A program made the translations under genes and the position numbers. A stretch of 15,190 bases of DNA from Flammeovirgaceae bacterium (lineage in GTDB: Bacteria; Bacteroidota; Bacteroidia; Cytophagales; Cyclobacteriaceae), in NCBI GenBank assembly GCA_003228395.1, contig QIDJ01000389.1:1-15190 (forward strand). Direction: 5' to 3'. Below the pieces are notes generated by a model. The model searched no databases. It saw nothing but the letters and a program-made list of their open reading frames with translations, and had not been told where the DNA came from. Of the stretch, positions 1 through 7,860 are shown piece by piece. Each line of letters starts with the position of its first letter. Position 1 is the first letter of the stretch.

Positions 1-224
1 AGTGTGGCATCGATCATAATAACGTACGGATACGACTCCATGTGACCCATAAGATGAAATCCGCCGGTTCCGCCGTCAAGCAGTTCCACCCTGGGCGGTA
101 GTTTTTCCTTTTCGAGCATTTTAATTGCATGCACACCCACCCCTTCGTCGCCCATTAAAAAATTCCCGACACCCAGGATGAGGATGTCGGGACCTGTTTT
201 GTTAGAATCTGATTCAGAAATCAT
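1..224 (-). CDS. hyaD: Hydrogenase maturation endopeptidase HyaD/HybD family (3' end cut off by window edge)
   Basis: The first 74 codons are visible; the C-terminal half lies beyond the left edge. The product is a peptidase-M52 nickel-dependent endopeptidase. In this family it removes the C-terminal tail of the hydrogenase large subunit after nickel insertion, in the cytoplasm. Seen in the sequence: the N-terminal motif LGVGNFLMGDEGVGV (residues 17-31), then DGGTGG (50-55) and VIMIDAT (68-74). By family comparison Glu27 and Asp72 match the two acidic nickel ligands of E. coli HybD (E16 and D62); the third ligand, a His, would be outside the window. The ATG at 224 overlaps the hyaC stop (ATGA), indicating translational coupling. 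A roughly 12-residue N-terminal extension precedes the motif. The most likely target is HyaB, encoded two genes upstream. Confidence 0.93.
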   Translation of the reverse strand, partial: MISESDSNKTGPDILILGVGNFLMGDEGVGVHAIKMLEKEKLPPRVELLDGGTGGFHLMGHMESYPYVIMIDAT

Positions 225-970
225 TTTCCTTTACCAATGTAATTTCTCCAGATCTTTTCTTCAATGAATTTCCATCCGCTAATGATGGAAGATATCTCAC
301 CCCTACCCTCCACGGAGTCATGGAAGAAAACGAGGTAAATATGGATCATGGCAAATAATAGAATTACCCACATCAATAAGTGGTGAAGGAAACGTACAAA
401 CATCTCGTTTCCAAACCAGGAGCTAGGCCAACCAAGTAACGCTACAACCCAGCCGTCTGAAATACCAATATAGAGGCCAAATCCAGTAAATATAAGAAGA
501 ATAATTATGGATGTAAGAAGAAAATAAGTAAAGCCGGCCAGGGCATTATGACCTATTGAAACATGCTGCTTGTTTTCTGCAAGAAGAATATCTTGTAACA
601 GTACATTCTTAATTTCTTTCCATCGCGCTTTTGTTGTAGGAATGAAATTCTTCCATTTTTCCCATCTGTTTCCCAGGAAAAAGCCCCAGATAATTCTGAA
701 CGCCCAGTTTACAGTAAACACCCATCCAGAAACAAAATGGATATATCGGTTGAAACCAAACCAATTCAATGTATATGCTTCCGTGCTGTGCAGTATTGCC
801 GGCGGATCCGCTATTAAATACCCCGTTATTGACAAAGAGGTCACACAGAGTACATTGATCCAGTGAAAAGCCCGGGTAGGTATTTGGAAAACATATATCC
901 GTTGCATGGTGCGGAAATTCATTTTGCTTCGTGCCGCACTGCTTATCATATCGGTTTTTTGATCTTTCAT
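221..970 (-). CDS. hyaC: Ni/Fe-hydrogenase b-type cytochrome subunit
   Basis: Integral membrane di-heme cytochrome b of the HyaC/HupC/HoxZ family. It anchors the HyaAB dimer on the outer face of the cytoplasmic membrane and passes electrons from H2 oxidation to quinone. Hydrophobic segments lie near residues 34-54, 77-98, 142-170 and 193-217. Histidines suitable as heme ligands are His36 (RAFHWIN), His78 (RYIHF), His196/197 (FLHHLLMW) and His210 (MIHIYLVF). The length (249 aa) is close to the family's. The start at 970 leaves 18 nt after the hyaB stop but gives about 14 more N-terminal residues than E. coli HyaC as I recall it, so Met17 (922) or Met22 (907) could be the true start. No Shine-Dalgarno separates these choices. 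The stop overlaps the hyaD ATG. Confidence 0.94.
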   Translation of the reverse strand: MKDQKTDMISSAARSKMNFRTMQRIYVFQIPTRAFHWINVLCVTSLSITGYLIADPPAILHSTEAYTLNWFGFNRYIHFVSGWVFTVNWAFRIIWGFFLGNRWEKWKNFIPTTKARWKEIKNVLLQDILLAENKQHVSIGHNALAGFTYFLLTSIIILLIFTGFGLYIGISDGWVVALLGWPSSWFGNEMFVRFLHHLLMWVILLFAMIHIYLVFFHDSVEGRGEISSIISGWKFIEEKIWRNYIGKGK

Positions 971-988
971 AACTACTCGATTTAAGAG

Positions 989-2707
989 TTAAAATGTATT
1001 CAATTGATGTACATGTTTACCTTTCTCATCATATACATGCACTGCACAGGCAAGACAAGGATCAAAAGAATGTATAGTACGGATTATTTCCAGGGGTTGT
1101 TCCGGATCATGTACAGGGGTATCTATCAGTGAAGCCTCGTACGACGACTTCTGGCCTTTCGGATCCCTGGGTGAGGCGTTCCACGTGGATGGAACAACCA
1201 TCTGGTAGTTCTCCACTTTACCATCTTTGATAACAATCCAGTGTGCAAGAGCCCCTCTTGGGGCCTCACTCAATCCAACACCACTGACTTCGAGAGGCCA
1301 TAATTCGGGTTCCCAGATATCCATATTCGCCATTTTTTGGTCACCTTTCTTGATGTTGCTAATCAAACTATCATAAAACTCCAGCGCCCATTCGGTCATA
1401 AGTTTTGTTTCCATAGCCCTGGCAGCCGTACGGCCCAGGGTAGAAAACAACGCGCCAACAGGCACCTCGAGAGCAGCCAGTGTGCCATCCACAATTTCCT
1501 GAAACTCCGGTTTTCCAGAGGCATAGCCTACAAGCATCCTGGCTAAGGGGCCAACTTCCATTGGATTACCCCGCCAACGAGGTGTTTTTACCCAGGAATA
1601 CTTCCCTTCAACATTAAGTTGGTCAAAAGGTGGATTAGGACCAGTGAAATTAAGATTGGTTTCTCCCTTGAATGGAAATAATCCTTCGTCATCGCCTACA
1701 GAATACTTATACCATGAATGTTTTACATACTCTTTGATCTGGTCTTCATCCCTGGCATCCACTTCATGTATTTCTGACAGATTGCGATCAAGAATTACCC
1801 CTCTTGGGAATTTGAAGCTTGATACATTACCGAAGCCATCTGTAGGCAGATCTCCATAACACAGGTAATTTCTCAGACCTCCTCCTATGCTTCCCCAATC
1901 AAGATAATAAGGGGCTATAGCTACAACATCCGGCCAGTAAACCTGATTAACAAAATCCCTTGCTTCTTTTAGAAGTTGATGAACCAGGCTAAGCCTTTCA
2001 ACGTTGAGTGCATTAACTTCATCGGTATTTATCGGACAGGCCATCCCACCGACCAAATAATTAGGGTGTGGATTCTTTCCACCAAAAATAGCATGGACCT
2101 TAACGATTTCTTTTTGCCATTCGAGCGCTTCCAGGTAATGAGCAACAGCGAGCAAATTCACTTCCGGGGGAAGTTTGTATGCAGGATGGCCCCAATACCC
2201 GTTGGCAAATATGCCCAGTTGGCCGCTATCGACAAACCGCTTGATGCGGGCCTGAACATCAGCAAAATACTTGGGTGAGCTTTTTGGATGATTGGAAATG
2301 CTCCTCTGAATTTGTGAGGTCACCTCGGGATCAGCTTTTAGAATGCTGACAATATCCACCCAATCCAATGCATGCAAATGATAAAAATGCACTACATGAT
2401 CATGAATATATTGGGTGGCAAACATTAGATTTCTGACCATTTCTGCATTAGGTGGTATCACAATACTCAATGCGTCTTCTAAGGCCCTTACTGAAGCCAG
2501 ACTGTGGACAGTTGTGCACACACCACAGGCACGGCCTACGAAAGCCCATACGTCACGCGGATCTCTCCCTTTTACAATCTGTTCCAATCCCCGAACCATG
2601 GTCCCGGAGCTGAAAGCATCTACCACTTTACCGTTTTTTACCTCCACTTCCACTCTCAGGTGTCCTTCAATTCGGGTTATGGGATCTATTACTATTCGAT
2701 TACTCAT
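989..2707 (-). CDS. hyaB: [NiFe]-hydrogenase large (catalytic) subunit
   Basis: Catalytic subunit carrying the Ni-Fe(CN)2CO centre that oxidises H2. Motifs: RIEGHLRVEVE near the N-terminus (Glu14 and His16); the L1 motif RACGVCTTVH with Cys61 and Cys64; an APRGALAHW segment near residue 480, where family members have an active-site Arg; and the L2 motif DPCLACAVH with Cys551 and Cys554 at 549-557. These four cysteines are the expected Ni/Fe ligands. Fifteen residues follow His557 and end in QLNTF, the expected tail removed by HyaD. The length (572 aa) is normal for group 1 uptake enzymes. It lies 57 nt downstream of hyaA. It has no signal peptide, so it should be exported by riding on the Tat signal of HyaA after processing. 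The ATG at 2707 is preceded by an AT-rich leader without a Shine-Dalgarno. Confidence 0.97.
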   Translation of the reverse strand: MSNRIVIDPITRIEGHLRVEVEVKNGKVVDAFSSGTMVRGLEQIVKGRDPRDVWAFVGRACGVCTTVHSLASVRALEDALSIVIPPNAEMVRNLMFATQYIHDHVVHFYHLHALDWVDIVSILKADPEVTSQIQRSISNHPKSSPKYFADVQARIKRFVDSGQLGIFANGYWGHPAYKLPPEVNLLAVAHYLEALEWQKEIVKVHAIFGGKNPHPNYLVGGMACPINTDEVNALNVERLSLVHQLLKEARDFVNQVYWPDVVAIAPYYLDWGSIGGGLRNYLCYGDLPTDGFGNVSSFKFPRGVILDRNLSEIHEVDARDEDQIKEYVKHSWYKYSVGDDEGLFPFKGETNLNFTGPNPPFDQLNVEGKYSWVKTPRWRGNPMEVGPLARMLVGYASGKPEFQEIVDGTLAALEVPVGALFSTLGRTAARAMETKLMTEWALEFYDSLISNIKKGDQKMANMDIWEPELWPLEVSGVGLSEAPRGALAHWIVIKDGKVENYQMVVPSTWNASPRDPKGQKSSYEASLIDTPVHDPEQPLEIIRTIHSFDPCLACAVHVYDEKGKHVHQLNTF

Positions 2708-2764
2708 TGTTTGATATTTTTAGTTGTAATTGGATTGTTAAATTGACTGGAGTTCATTTCGGAA

Positions 2765-3916
2765 TTATTGTATATCCAGGTCTTCGCTCTCCACATCCCT
2801 GGCATTCTGAACATTGGAATCAAGGATCTTATTCTTTCTAATATTCGTTGCGATAGCATGAGCTACAATTCCAGCCGTTGCTGCACCTGCTGCATAAAGA
2901 CCGACTTTGTCGGCATTCGATTCGATGCCGAAGCCAGGGAATGAAGACATATGTTTATATAATGGACCGCTATCCCAGAAATTAGCTTCGCTACAACCAA
3001 TGCAGCCGTGTCCTGACTGAATAGGAAAACTTGTTCCGTTATTCCACTTGGTAATGCCGCATGCATTGTAAGTTACAGGCCCACGGCACCCCATTTTATA
3101 TAGACAGAATCCTCTCCTGGCGCCTTCATCATCCCAGCTCTCTACAAACAAACCGGCATCATAATTCGGTCTGCGGTAGCAGGTGTCATGCACCCTTCTG
3201 CTGTAGAATGTTTTGGGTCTGCCCTGATTATCCAGTTCTGGAAGCCTCTCGAAGGTAAGCAGGTGAACGATCACTCCCGCCATAACTTCTCCGATGGGAG
3301 GACATCCCGGAACCCTGACAATGCGTTTGTTTTTAATGATTTTATGAATCGGAGTAGCTTTGGTCGGATTTGGTTTGGCAGATTGCACACATCCGTTGGA
3401 TGCGCAGCTACCCCAGGCAATAATGGCTTTTGCTCCCTCAGCAACTTCATTAAGGATTTCTTCAGCAGATTTGCCTCCGATCATGCAATAACCGGGATTT
3501 GCCATTGGTACGCTTCCTTCAATAAGCAGGATGTATTCGCCAAAACTATTCTTGATCGTGTCGTGCAGCGATTTTTCAGCCTGATATCCGGAGGCTGCCT
3601 GCAGTGTTTCGGTATAGTTTAGCGAGATATTATCAAGTAAAATATCAGCAACAATCGGATGTGATGAACGAATGAAAGATTCCGAACAACACGTACATTC
3701 CTGAAAGTGCATCCAGATTACAGGAGGACGTTGTTTTGTTTCCATGGCTCTGGCAACCTGGGCGATTCCGCTTGATTCAAGGCCAATGAAAGCCGCCATA
3801 GTTGCTGCAAACTTCATGAAATCACGGCGCGAATAACCGCGCTGTTTCATTTCCTCATAAATGGATTGGCTTTTATCGTTGAGATCTCCAACGATACCAA
3901 ATGGATGATATTTCAT
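2765..3916 (-). CDS. hyaA: [NiFe]-hydrogenase small subunit, Tat-exported, six-Cys proximal cluster (O2-tolerant type)
   Basis: Electron-transfer subunit. Residues 29-35 (SRRDFMK) form a twin-arginine motif, followed by a hydrophobic stretch and a likely cleavage after Ala57 (ARA). The proximal-cluster cysteines are Cys74, Cys76 and Cys77 (ECTCC), Cys171 and Cys176 (WGSCASNGC), and Cys205 (VPGCPP). Cys76 and Cys176 are the two extra residues that are Gly in O2-sensitive enzymes and that create the [4Fe-3S] cluster of E. coli Hyd-1 and the Ralstonia MBH. Distal cluster: His243, Cys246, Cys271, Cys277. Medial cluster: Cys286, Cys305, Cys308. From residue 171 on, subtracting 56 gives the Hyd-1 mature numbering as I recall it. 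A C-terminal membrane helix (about 338-358) followed by RKNK should contact HyaC. First gene of the hya operon, divergent from the hyp genes. Confidence 0.97.
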   Translation of the reverse strand: MKYHPFGIVGDLNDKSQSIYEEMKQRGYSRRDFMKFAATMAAFIGLESSGIAQVARAMETKQRPPVIWMHFQECTCCSESFIRSSHPIVADILLDNISLNYTETLQAASGYQAEKSLHDTIKNSFGEYILLIEGSVPMANPGYCMIGGKSAEEILNEVAEGAKAIIAWGSCASNGCVQSAKPNPTKATPIHKIIKNKRIVRVPGCPPIGEVMAGVIVHLLTFERLPELDNQGRPKTFYSRRVHDTCYRRPNYDAGLFVESWDDEGARRGFCLYKMGCRGPVTYNACGITKWNNGTSFPIQSGHGCIGCSEANFWDSGPLYKHMSSFPGFGIESNADKVGLYAAGAATAGIVAHAIATNIRKNKILDSNVQNARDVESEDLDIQ

Positions 3917-3935
3917 AGTTTTATTTTTAAGTTAA

Positions 3936-3956
3936 AAGCGGACTGAAGGTCCGTTT
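3936..3956 (-). promoter_or_regulatory. Short inverted repeat in hyaA leader
   Basis: The bases CGGAC (3939-3943) and GTCCG (3949-3953) form a perfect 5-bp stem around a 5-nt loop. It extends to 8 bp if one G-T wobble is allowed (3936-3956). It lies about 20 bp upstream of the hyaA start codon. It could be an mRNA leader hairpin or part of an operator; no T-run follows on the minus strand, so it is not an intrinsic terminator. The function is inferred only from position. Confidence 0.35.
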
Positions 3957-3963
3957 ACAAATA

Positions 3964-3977
3964 GCAAATCAATTTGC
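3964..3977. promoter_or_regulatory. Perfect palindrome GCAAAT-CA-ATTTGC in hya/hyp divergent region
   Basis: The 14-bp site GCAAATCAATTTGC has two perfect 6-bp arms separated by CA. It lies 48 bp upstream of the hyaA start and about 110 bp upstream of the first gene of the maturation operon, in the only intergenic gap between the two hydrogenase transcripts. The spacing and symmetry suit a dimeric regulator. It does not match the E. coli FNR consensus TTGAT-N4-ATCAA. No regulator gene is in the window, so the binding protein is unknown. Confidence 0.4.
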
Positions 3978-4048
3978 CGAATTTCAGAAGAGAAAGTAAA
4001 CAAAGAATATCATTTAAAAACCTGACATACATCATGTTATTTTATTCC

Positions 4049-4056
4049 TATCTTTT
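4049..4056 (+). promoter_or_regulatory. Possible Bacteroidota -7 element for the hyp operon
   Basis: TATCTTTT matches the Bacteroidota -7 consensus TAnnTTTG at all but the last base and lies about 30 bp before the first ATG of the maturation operon. No convincing TTG (-33) element is found at the expected distance upstream, so this is a weak candidate. The rest of 3917-4086 is AT-rich without other clear elements on this strand. Confidence 0.18.
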
Positions 4057-4086
4057 TCATTTTGAAAAAATTTAAAAATAAAGCCT

Positions 4087-4287
4087 ATGAAAAAATTAAA
4101 TATCCTCGCTTTTACCGGAATGATGATGCTTTTTCCGGTAAGCCTGTTTGCGCATAGCGGACACGGAACTTTTCAAAACAGCCTGTTGCATTATTTTGCT
4201 TCACCACTTCATATTGCCGAGTTGGTAATCCTTTGCGCCGTGATAGTTTATTTCTGGGTTAGAAAATATTCCAGAAAAACAAAATAA
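4087..4287 (+). CDS. Small exported membrane protein with HSGHG mature N-terminus, leader of hyp operon
   Basis: A 66-residue protein with a signal peptide (residues 1-22, KKLNILAF... ending SLFA), then HSGHG (23-27), an amphipathic stretch with His35 and His42, one transmembrane helix (about 43-58) and a basic tail (RKYSRKTK). Cleavage after Ala22 would expose a free N-terminal His with His26 three residues on, a plausible metal-binding site. HupE/UreJ nickel permeases also carry a His/Gly motif after their signal sequence, but this protein has only one helix and cannot be a full permease. It is the first gene of the maturation operon, with only 9 nt before hypA, so a role in nickel handling or hydrogenase assembly is a reasonable inference. 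I do not recognise a named family. If the signal is not cleaved, it would be a two-helix membrane protein. Confidence 0.75.
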   Translation: MKKLNILAFTGMMMLFPVSLFAHSGHGTFQNSLLHYFASPLHIAELVILCAVIVYFWVRKYSRKTK

Positions 4288-4296
4288 TATTTAACC

Positions 4297-4674
4297 ATGC
4301 ATGAGTTTTCTATTGCGTTAAGTATAGTTGAGATCGCTGACGAAGAGGCAAAGAAAGCAAATGCAATCGTAGAAAAAATTGAGCTTGAAATCGGAGAGCT
4401 CTCAGGGGTAGAGTTGGATGCATTGAATTTTGTGTGGGAAGCTGCGGTGAAAAACTCTGTACTGGCGGAGGCAGAAAAAAACATCAGGATCATTAAAGGA
4501 GAAGCATCGTGCCTGGATTGCGGGCATCAATATCCGGCACTACAGTTTTTCAGCCAGTGCCCGGCATGTAGCTCCATGATGACAACCCTGACCAGGGGGA
4601 GAGAATTAAAAGTGAAAGCAATAACCTTACTTACCAGGACAAAAGAGAATTTAAAATTAACAACAGAAAACTAA
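4297..4674 (+). CDS. hypA: Hydrogenase nickel incorporation protein HypA
   Basis: Nickel metallochaperone that, with HypB, delivers Ni(II) to the large-subunit precursor in the cytoplasm. The protein opens with MHEFSIA; His2 and Glu3 belong to the conserved N-terminal nickel site. The zinc-binding loop has Cys72-x2-Cys75 and Cys88-x2-Cys91 (CLDC and CPAC). The central LEIGELSGVELDAL segment is typical of the family. At 125 residues it is slightly longer than the usual 113-118, through a polar C-terminal tail (about residues 112-125). The ATG at 4297 is fixed by the need for His at position 2. It begins 9 nt after the small membrane-protein gene and ends 10 nt before hypB. Confidence 0.96.
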   Translation: MHEFSIALSIVEIADEEAKKANAIVEKIELEIGELSGVELDALNFVWEAAVKNSVLAEAEKNIRIIKGEASCLDCGHQYPALQFFSQCPACSSMMTTLTRGRELKVKAITLLTRTKENLKLTTEN

Positions 4675-4684
4675 CCCGATTATT

Positions 4685-5530
4685 ATGTGTGCTACCTGCG
4701 GATGCGAAACCACCGATGAAATTAAATTGTTAGTGCCTGGCGAACAAGAGGCAAAAACGCCCGATCACGTACACAACCATCATGACCACGACCATAATCA
4801 AGCACAAACGCATGATAACGGTCATCATAATCACACGCATACACATGATCCGCATGCACATAGCCACACTGTAACGTTAGACCTGGAGCGGGATGTATTG
4901 CAAAAAAATAATCTGCTTGCCGAGCGTAACAGAGGATTTTTTGAAGCACGAAACATTCTTGCGCTGAATCTGGTAAGTTCCCCTGGGTCGGGTAAAACCA
5001 CGCTGCTTGAAAAAACCATTCATAACCTGGCTGGCGATATGGATTTCTATATTATAGAAGGCGACCAACAAACCATGAACGACGCCAACCGGATTGCATC
5101 AGCCGGCGCACCAGTTGTACAAGTGAATACCGGCAAAGGATGCCACCTTGATTCCGATATGATCTATCGGGCAATAAAAAAACTAAACCCGAAAGAGGAA
5201 GCCGTTTTATTTATTGAAAATGTGGGCAACCTGGTTTGTCCGTCGTTATTTGACCTTGGAGAAAGCCAGCGGGTAGTGATAATGAGTGTGACCGAAGGGG
5301 AAGACAAACCACTAAAATACCCGACCATGTTTGAAACAAGCAATGTCTGCATCATTAATAAAACGGACCTGTTACCGTATGTTCAATTTGATATCGAAAA
5401 AGCCGTTTCGTATTTGAAGCAAGTAAACCCCGTAATGGAAATCATTCAGGTGTCGGCTACAACGGAGCATGGCCTCGAAGCGTGGTATGCCTGGCTTAAG
5501 CAAAAAAAAGGCATTGAACACATTGGATGA
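4685..5530 (+). CDS. hypB: Hydrogenase nickel incorporation GTPase HypB, with CxxCxC and His-rich domains
   Basis: G3E/SIMIBI-family GTPase that powers nickel insertion. The N-terminus MCATCGCE has Cys2, Cys5 and Cys7, matching the high-affinity nickel site of E. coli-type HypB. Residues 28-61 hold 15 histidines in 34 positions, a nickel-storage region as in Bradyrhizobium HypB. The GTPase core has the P-loop SSPGSGKT (98-105), EGDQQT (125-130), the metal-site pair Cys153-His154 in KGCH, ENVGNLVCP with Cys185 (178-186), and NKTD (225-228), which sets guanine specificity. It therefore combines all three nickel sites in one protein. The length (281 aa) is normal. The stop codon overlaps the hypF start (ATGATG), implying coupled translation. 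Confidence 0.97.
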   Translation: MCATCGCETTDEIKLLVPGEQEAKTPDHVHNHHDHDHNQAQTHDNGHHNHTHTHDPHAHSHTVTLDLERDVLQKNNLLAERNRGFFEARNILALNLVSSPGSGKTTLLEKTIHNLAGDMDFYIIEGDQQTMNDANRIASAGAPVVQVNTGKGCHLDSDMIYRAIKKLNPKEEAVLFIENVGNLVCPSLFDLGESQRVVIMSVTEGEDKPLKYPTMFETSNVCIINKTDLLPYVQFDIEKAVSYLKQVNPVMEIIQVSATTEHGLEAWYAWLKQKKGIEHIG

Positions 5531-7842
5531 TGGACACCTATCATATACATATTGAAGGTCAGGTACAAGGGGTGGGTTTCCGCCCTTTTGTATATCGCAT
5601 TGCAAAAGAAAAACAGGTTTCGGGATGGGTAAACAATGGAATGAATGGCGTGCATATTGAAATCAACGCTGACAGAGGCGGGGCAGATGAATTTTATCAT
5701 GAAGTAACGAAGCACGCCCCTGTACTTGCCAGAATTACACGACATTCGTTTAAAAGAATCCCATACACAAAATTTCCTTCATTCCGTATCAGGGAAAGTT
5801 ATCAAAAAGGCAAGCCCAATCTGATGTTAACACCGGATTTTGCGATTTGTAATGATTGCGAAACCGAATTGACTCAGCGGGACAACAAGCGATATGAATA
5901 TCCGTTCATTACATGCACAAACTGTGGTCCAAGATATTCCATCGTTACGGAGTTGCCTTACGATCGCGAACGAACCGCCATGGGTTCGTTTGAAATGTGT
6001 GATTCATGCAGTGAAGAGTATAATAATCCATCGGATCGCAGGCACTATTCGCAAACGAACTCATGTACCGCATGCGGCATAAGCCTGCAATTGATGAATG
6101 CAAAGGGCCGCTCACTAAAGCTTTCTCAGAAGAATATTATTACAAGGACGATAAATGAAATATACAACGGAAGTATTGTAGCCATTAAGGGAATTGGCGG
6201 ATATCTGCTTCTTGCAGACGCCACAAATCAGAAAACCGTTGCTAAACTTCGGGCACGGAAACACCGTCCGACAAAGCCGTTTGCCCTGATGTATCCCAGT
6301 TTTGTAACGCTTGCGCTGGACGTTGAAATTAATCAGCATGAAAAAAATGCTGTGTACAGTACCGAAAGTCCGATTGTGCTGTTGAAACTACTGGATAACC
6401 CACTATCGGGCATTGCGGTAAACGAAATTGTTCCGGGTTTAAATGAAATTGGCGTAATGCGGCCTTATGCGCCTCTGTTTGTGCTTATAATGCATGAGGT
6501 TAACCGTCCTTTGATCGCCACCAGCGGTAATGTGAGTGGTTCACCTGTTATTTACGATGACCGGAAAGCAGTTGAATACCTTTCAGGGATAGCCGATTTT
6601 ATTCTTGTCAGCAACCGCGATATTGTTGTGCCTCAGGATGATTCTGTGCTGAAGATCCTGCCAGACACATCACGGCTGATATTTCGCAGATCACGGGGTT
6701 TTGCGCCGGCGTTTTTTCATACCGTATTTAAAAATGATATGCCTGATCTGCTGGCAATGGGCGCCATGTTGAAAAGCACTTTTGCATTAACCCACAGAGG
6801 TAACACCTACATATCGCAATATCTTGGCGATCTGGAATGTTTTGATACAAGAGAGAGCTACCGCCATACACTGACGCATTTTTATTCGCTTTTTAATCTT
6901 AAACCTGAAACTATTCTGGTAGATAAACATCCTGCTTATTATTCTTCCCAGCTTGGTAAAGAAATGGCCGAGAAGTCAAATATCAACCGGATACAAATTC
7001 AACACCACGAAGCACATTTTATGGCTGTTTTAGCCGAAAATGACCTGCTGAAGCCTGACTATAATATTTTAGGCGTCATTTGGGACGGCACCGGTTTCGG
7101 TAACGATGGCACAATATGGGGAGGCGAATTTTTTACTTATCAGGACGAGCAGATTATCCGCACAGGAAATATTCCACTATTCGGGAATATACTTGGAGAT
7201 AAAATGGCACGTGAACCACGCCTGTCGGCGTTGTCGCTGTGTAATTCGTTTGGGTTGATGGCTGATATTGAAGCTAAGTTTACAAAAGTTGAATTCAGCT
7301 TATACAACAAAATTCTGAACAGTGGCAAAGGGCTGGCTACAACCAGTATGGGGCGGGTTTTTGATGCAGTTGCCAGTCTTCTCGACGTAAACGATTATAA
7401 TACCTTTGAAGGGGAAGCCGCTATGCATCTGCAAGCGATTGCCGAGAGGTATATCTCAACCAACAACAAGCAACCGGGAAGAATTTTTGAAGGAGCGGAT
7501 TTTGCCGATGTAATTTCACAACTGATTGATGCATACCGGCTGGGTGAAGATAAAGGAAAACTGGCGGCGGAGTTTATTGCCTGGCTTGTGGAGTTCATCG
7601 GTTTGAAGGCAAAGGAATTGGATATAAATCATATTGCTTTTAGCGGAGGGGTATTCCAAAACAGCTTTTTAGTATATTTATTAAAAGAAAGGCTGGGCAA
7701 AGAATATAATTTGTATTTTCATAAGCAATTATCGCCCAATGACGAGTGCGTTTCATTCGGGCAGCTGGCCTGGTATTACCGGTTTAACACGCAGGTACGA
7801 AGAAGCAGGATAAAGGTAAAACAAAGAGTTATTTATGATTAA
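5527..7842 (+). CDS. hypF: Carbamoyltransferase HypF
   Basis: Uses carbamoyl phosphate and ATP to carbamoylate the C-terminal cysteine of HypE, the first step in making the active-site cyanide ligands. Domains in order: acylphosphatase (about 4-90, VQGVGFRPF with Arg19); two zinc-finger-like modules, Cys108-x2-Cys111-x18-Cys130-x2-Cys133 and Cys158-x2-Cys161-x18-Cys180-x2-Cys183; a YrdC-like domain (about 200-390, with KGIGGYLLLADA, KHRPTKPFALM and ATSGNVSG); and a Kae1/TobZ-like domain (about 405-765) with HHEAH (493-497), WDGTGFGNDG and FSGGVFQNS. All domains are intact at 771 residues, near the usual 750-780. Two consecutive ATG codons (5527 and 5530) could start it; both overlap the end of hypB. 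Confidence 0.97.
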   Translation: MMDTYHIHIEGQVQGVGFRPFVYRIAKEKQVSGWVNNGMNGVHIEINADRGGADEFYHEVTKHAPVLARITRHSFKRIPYTKFPSFRIRESYQKGKPNLMLTPDFAICNDCETELTQRDNKRYEYPFITCTNCGPRYSIVTELPYDRERTAMGSFEMCDSCSEEYNNPSDRRHYSQTNSCTACGISLQLMNAKGRSLKLSQKNIITRTINEIYNGSIVAIKGIGGYLLLADATNQKTVAKLRARKHRPTKPFALMYPSFVTLALDVEINQHEKNAVYSTESPIVLLKLLDNPLSGIAVNEIVPGLNEIGVMRPYAPLFVLIMHEVNRPLIATSGNVSGSPVIYDDRKAVEYLSGIADFILVSNRDIVVPQDDSVLKILPDTSRLIFRRSRGFAPAFFHTVFKNDMPDLLAMGAMLKSTFALTHRGNTYISQYLGDLECFDTRESYRHTLTHFYSLFNLKPETILVDKHPAYYSSQLGKEMAEKSNINRIQIQHHEAHFMAVLAENDLLKPDYNILGVIWDGTGFGNDGTIWGGEFFTYQDEQIIRTGNIPLFGNILGDKMAREPRLSALSLCNSFGLMADIEAKFTKVEFSLYNKILNSGKGLATTSMGRVFDAVASLLDVNDYNTFEGEAAMHLQAIAERYISTNNKQPGRIFEGADFADVISQLIDAYRLGEDKGKLAAEFIAWLVEFIGLKAKELDINHIAFSGGVFQNSFLVYLLKERLGKEYNLYFHKQLSPNDECVSFGQLAWYYRFNTQVRRSRIKVKQRVIYD

Positions 7843-7860
7843 TCTGAAACTTTTTTAGTT

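Noticed and set aside
3965..3972. Minus-strand TTGATTTG as a -7 promoter element for hyaA
   Set aside because: It matches TAnnTTTG at seven of eight bases but no TTG occurs at a suitable upstream distance; the overlapping palindrome is the stronger reading.
4735..4870. CAT/CAC-rich stretch considered as a DNA repeat or CRISPR-like array
   Set aside because: No regular repeat and spacer units; it is the codon signature of the HypB histidine-rich tract.
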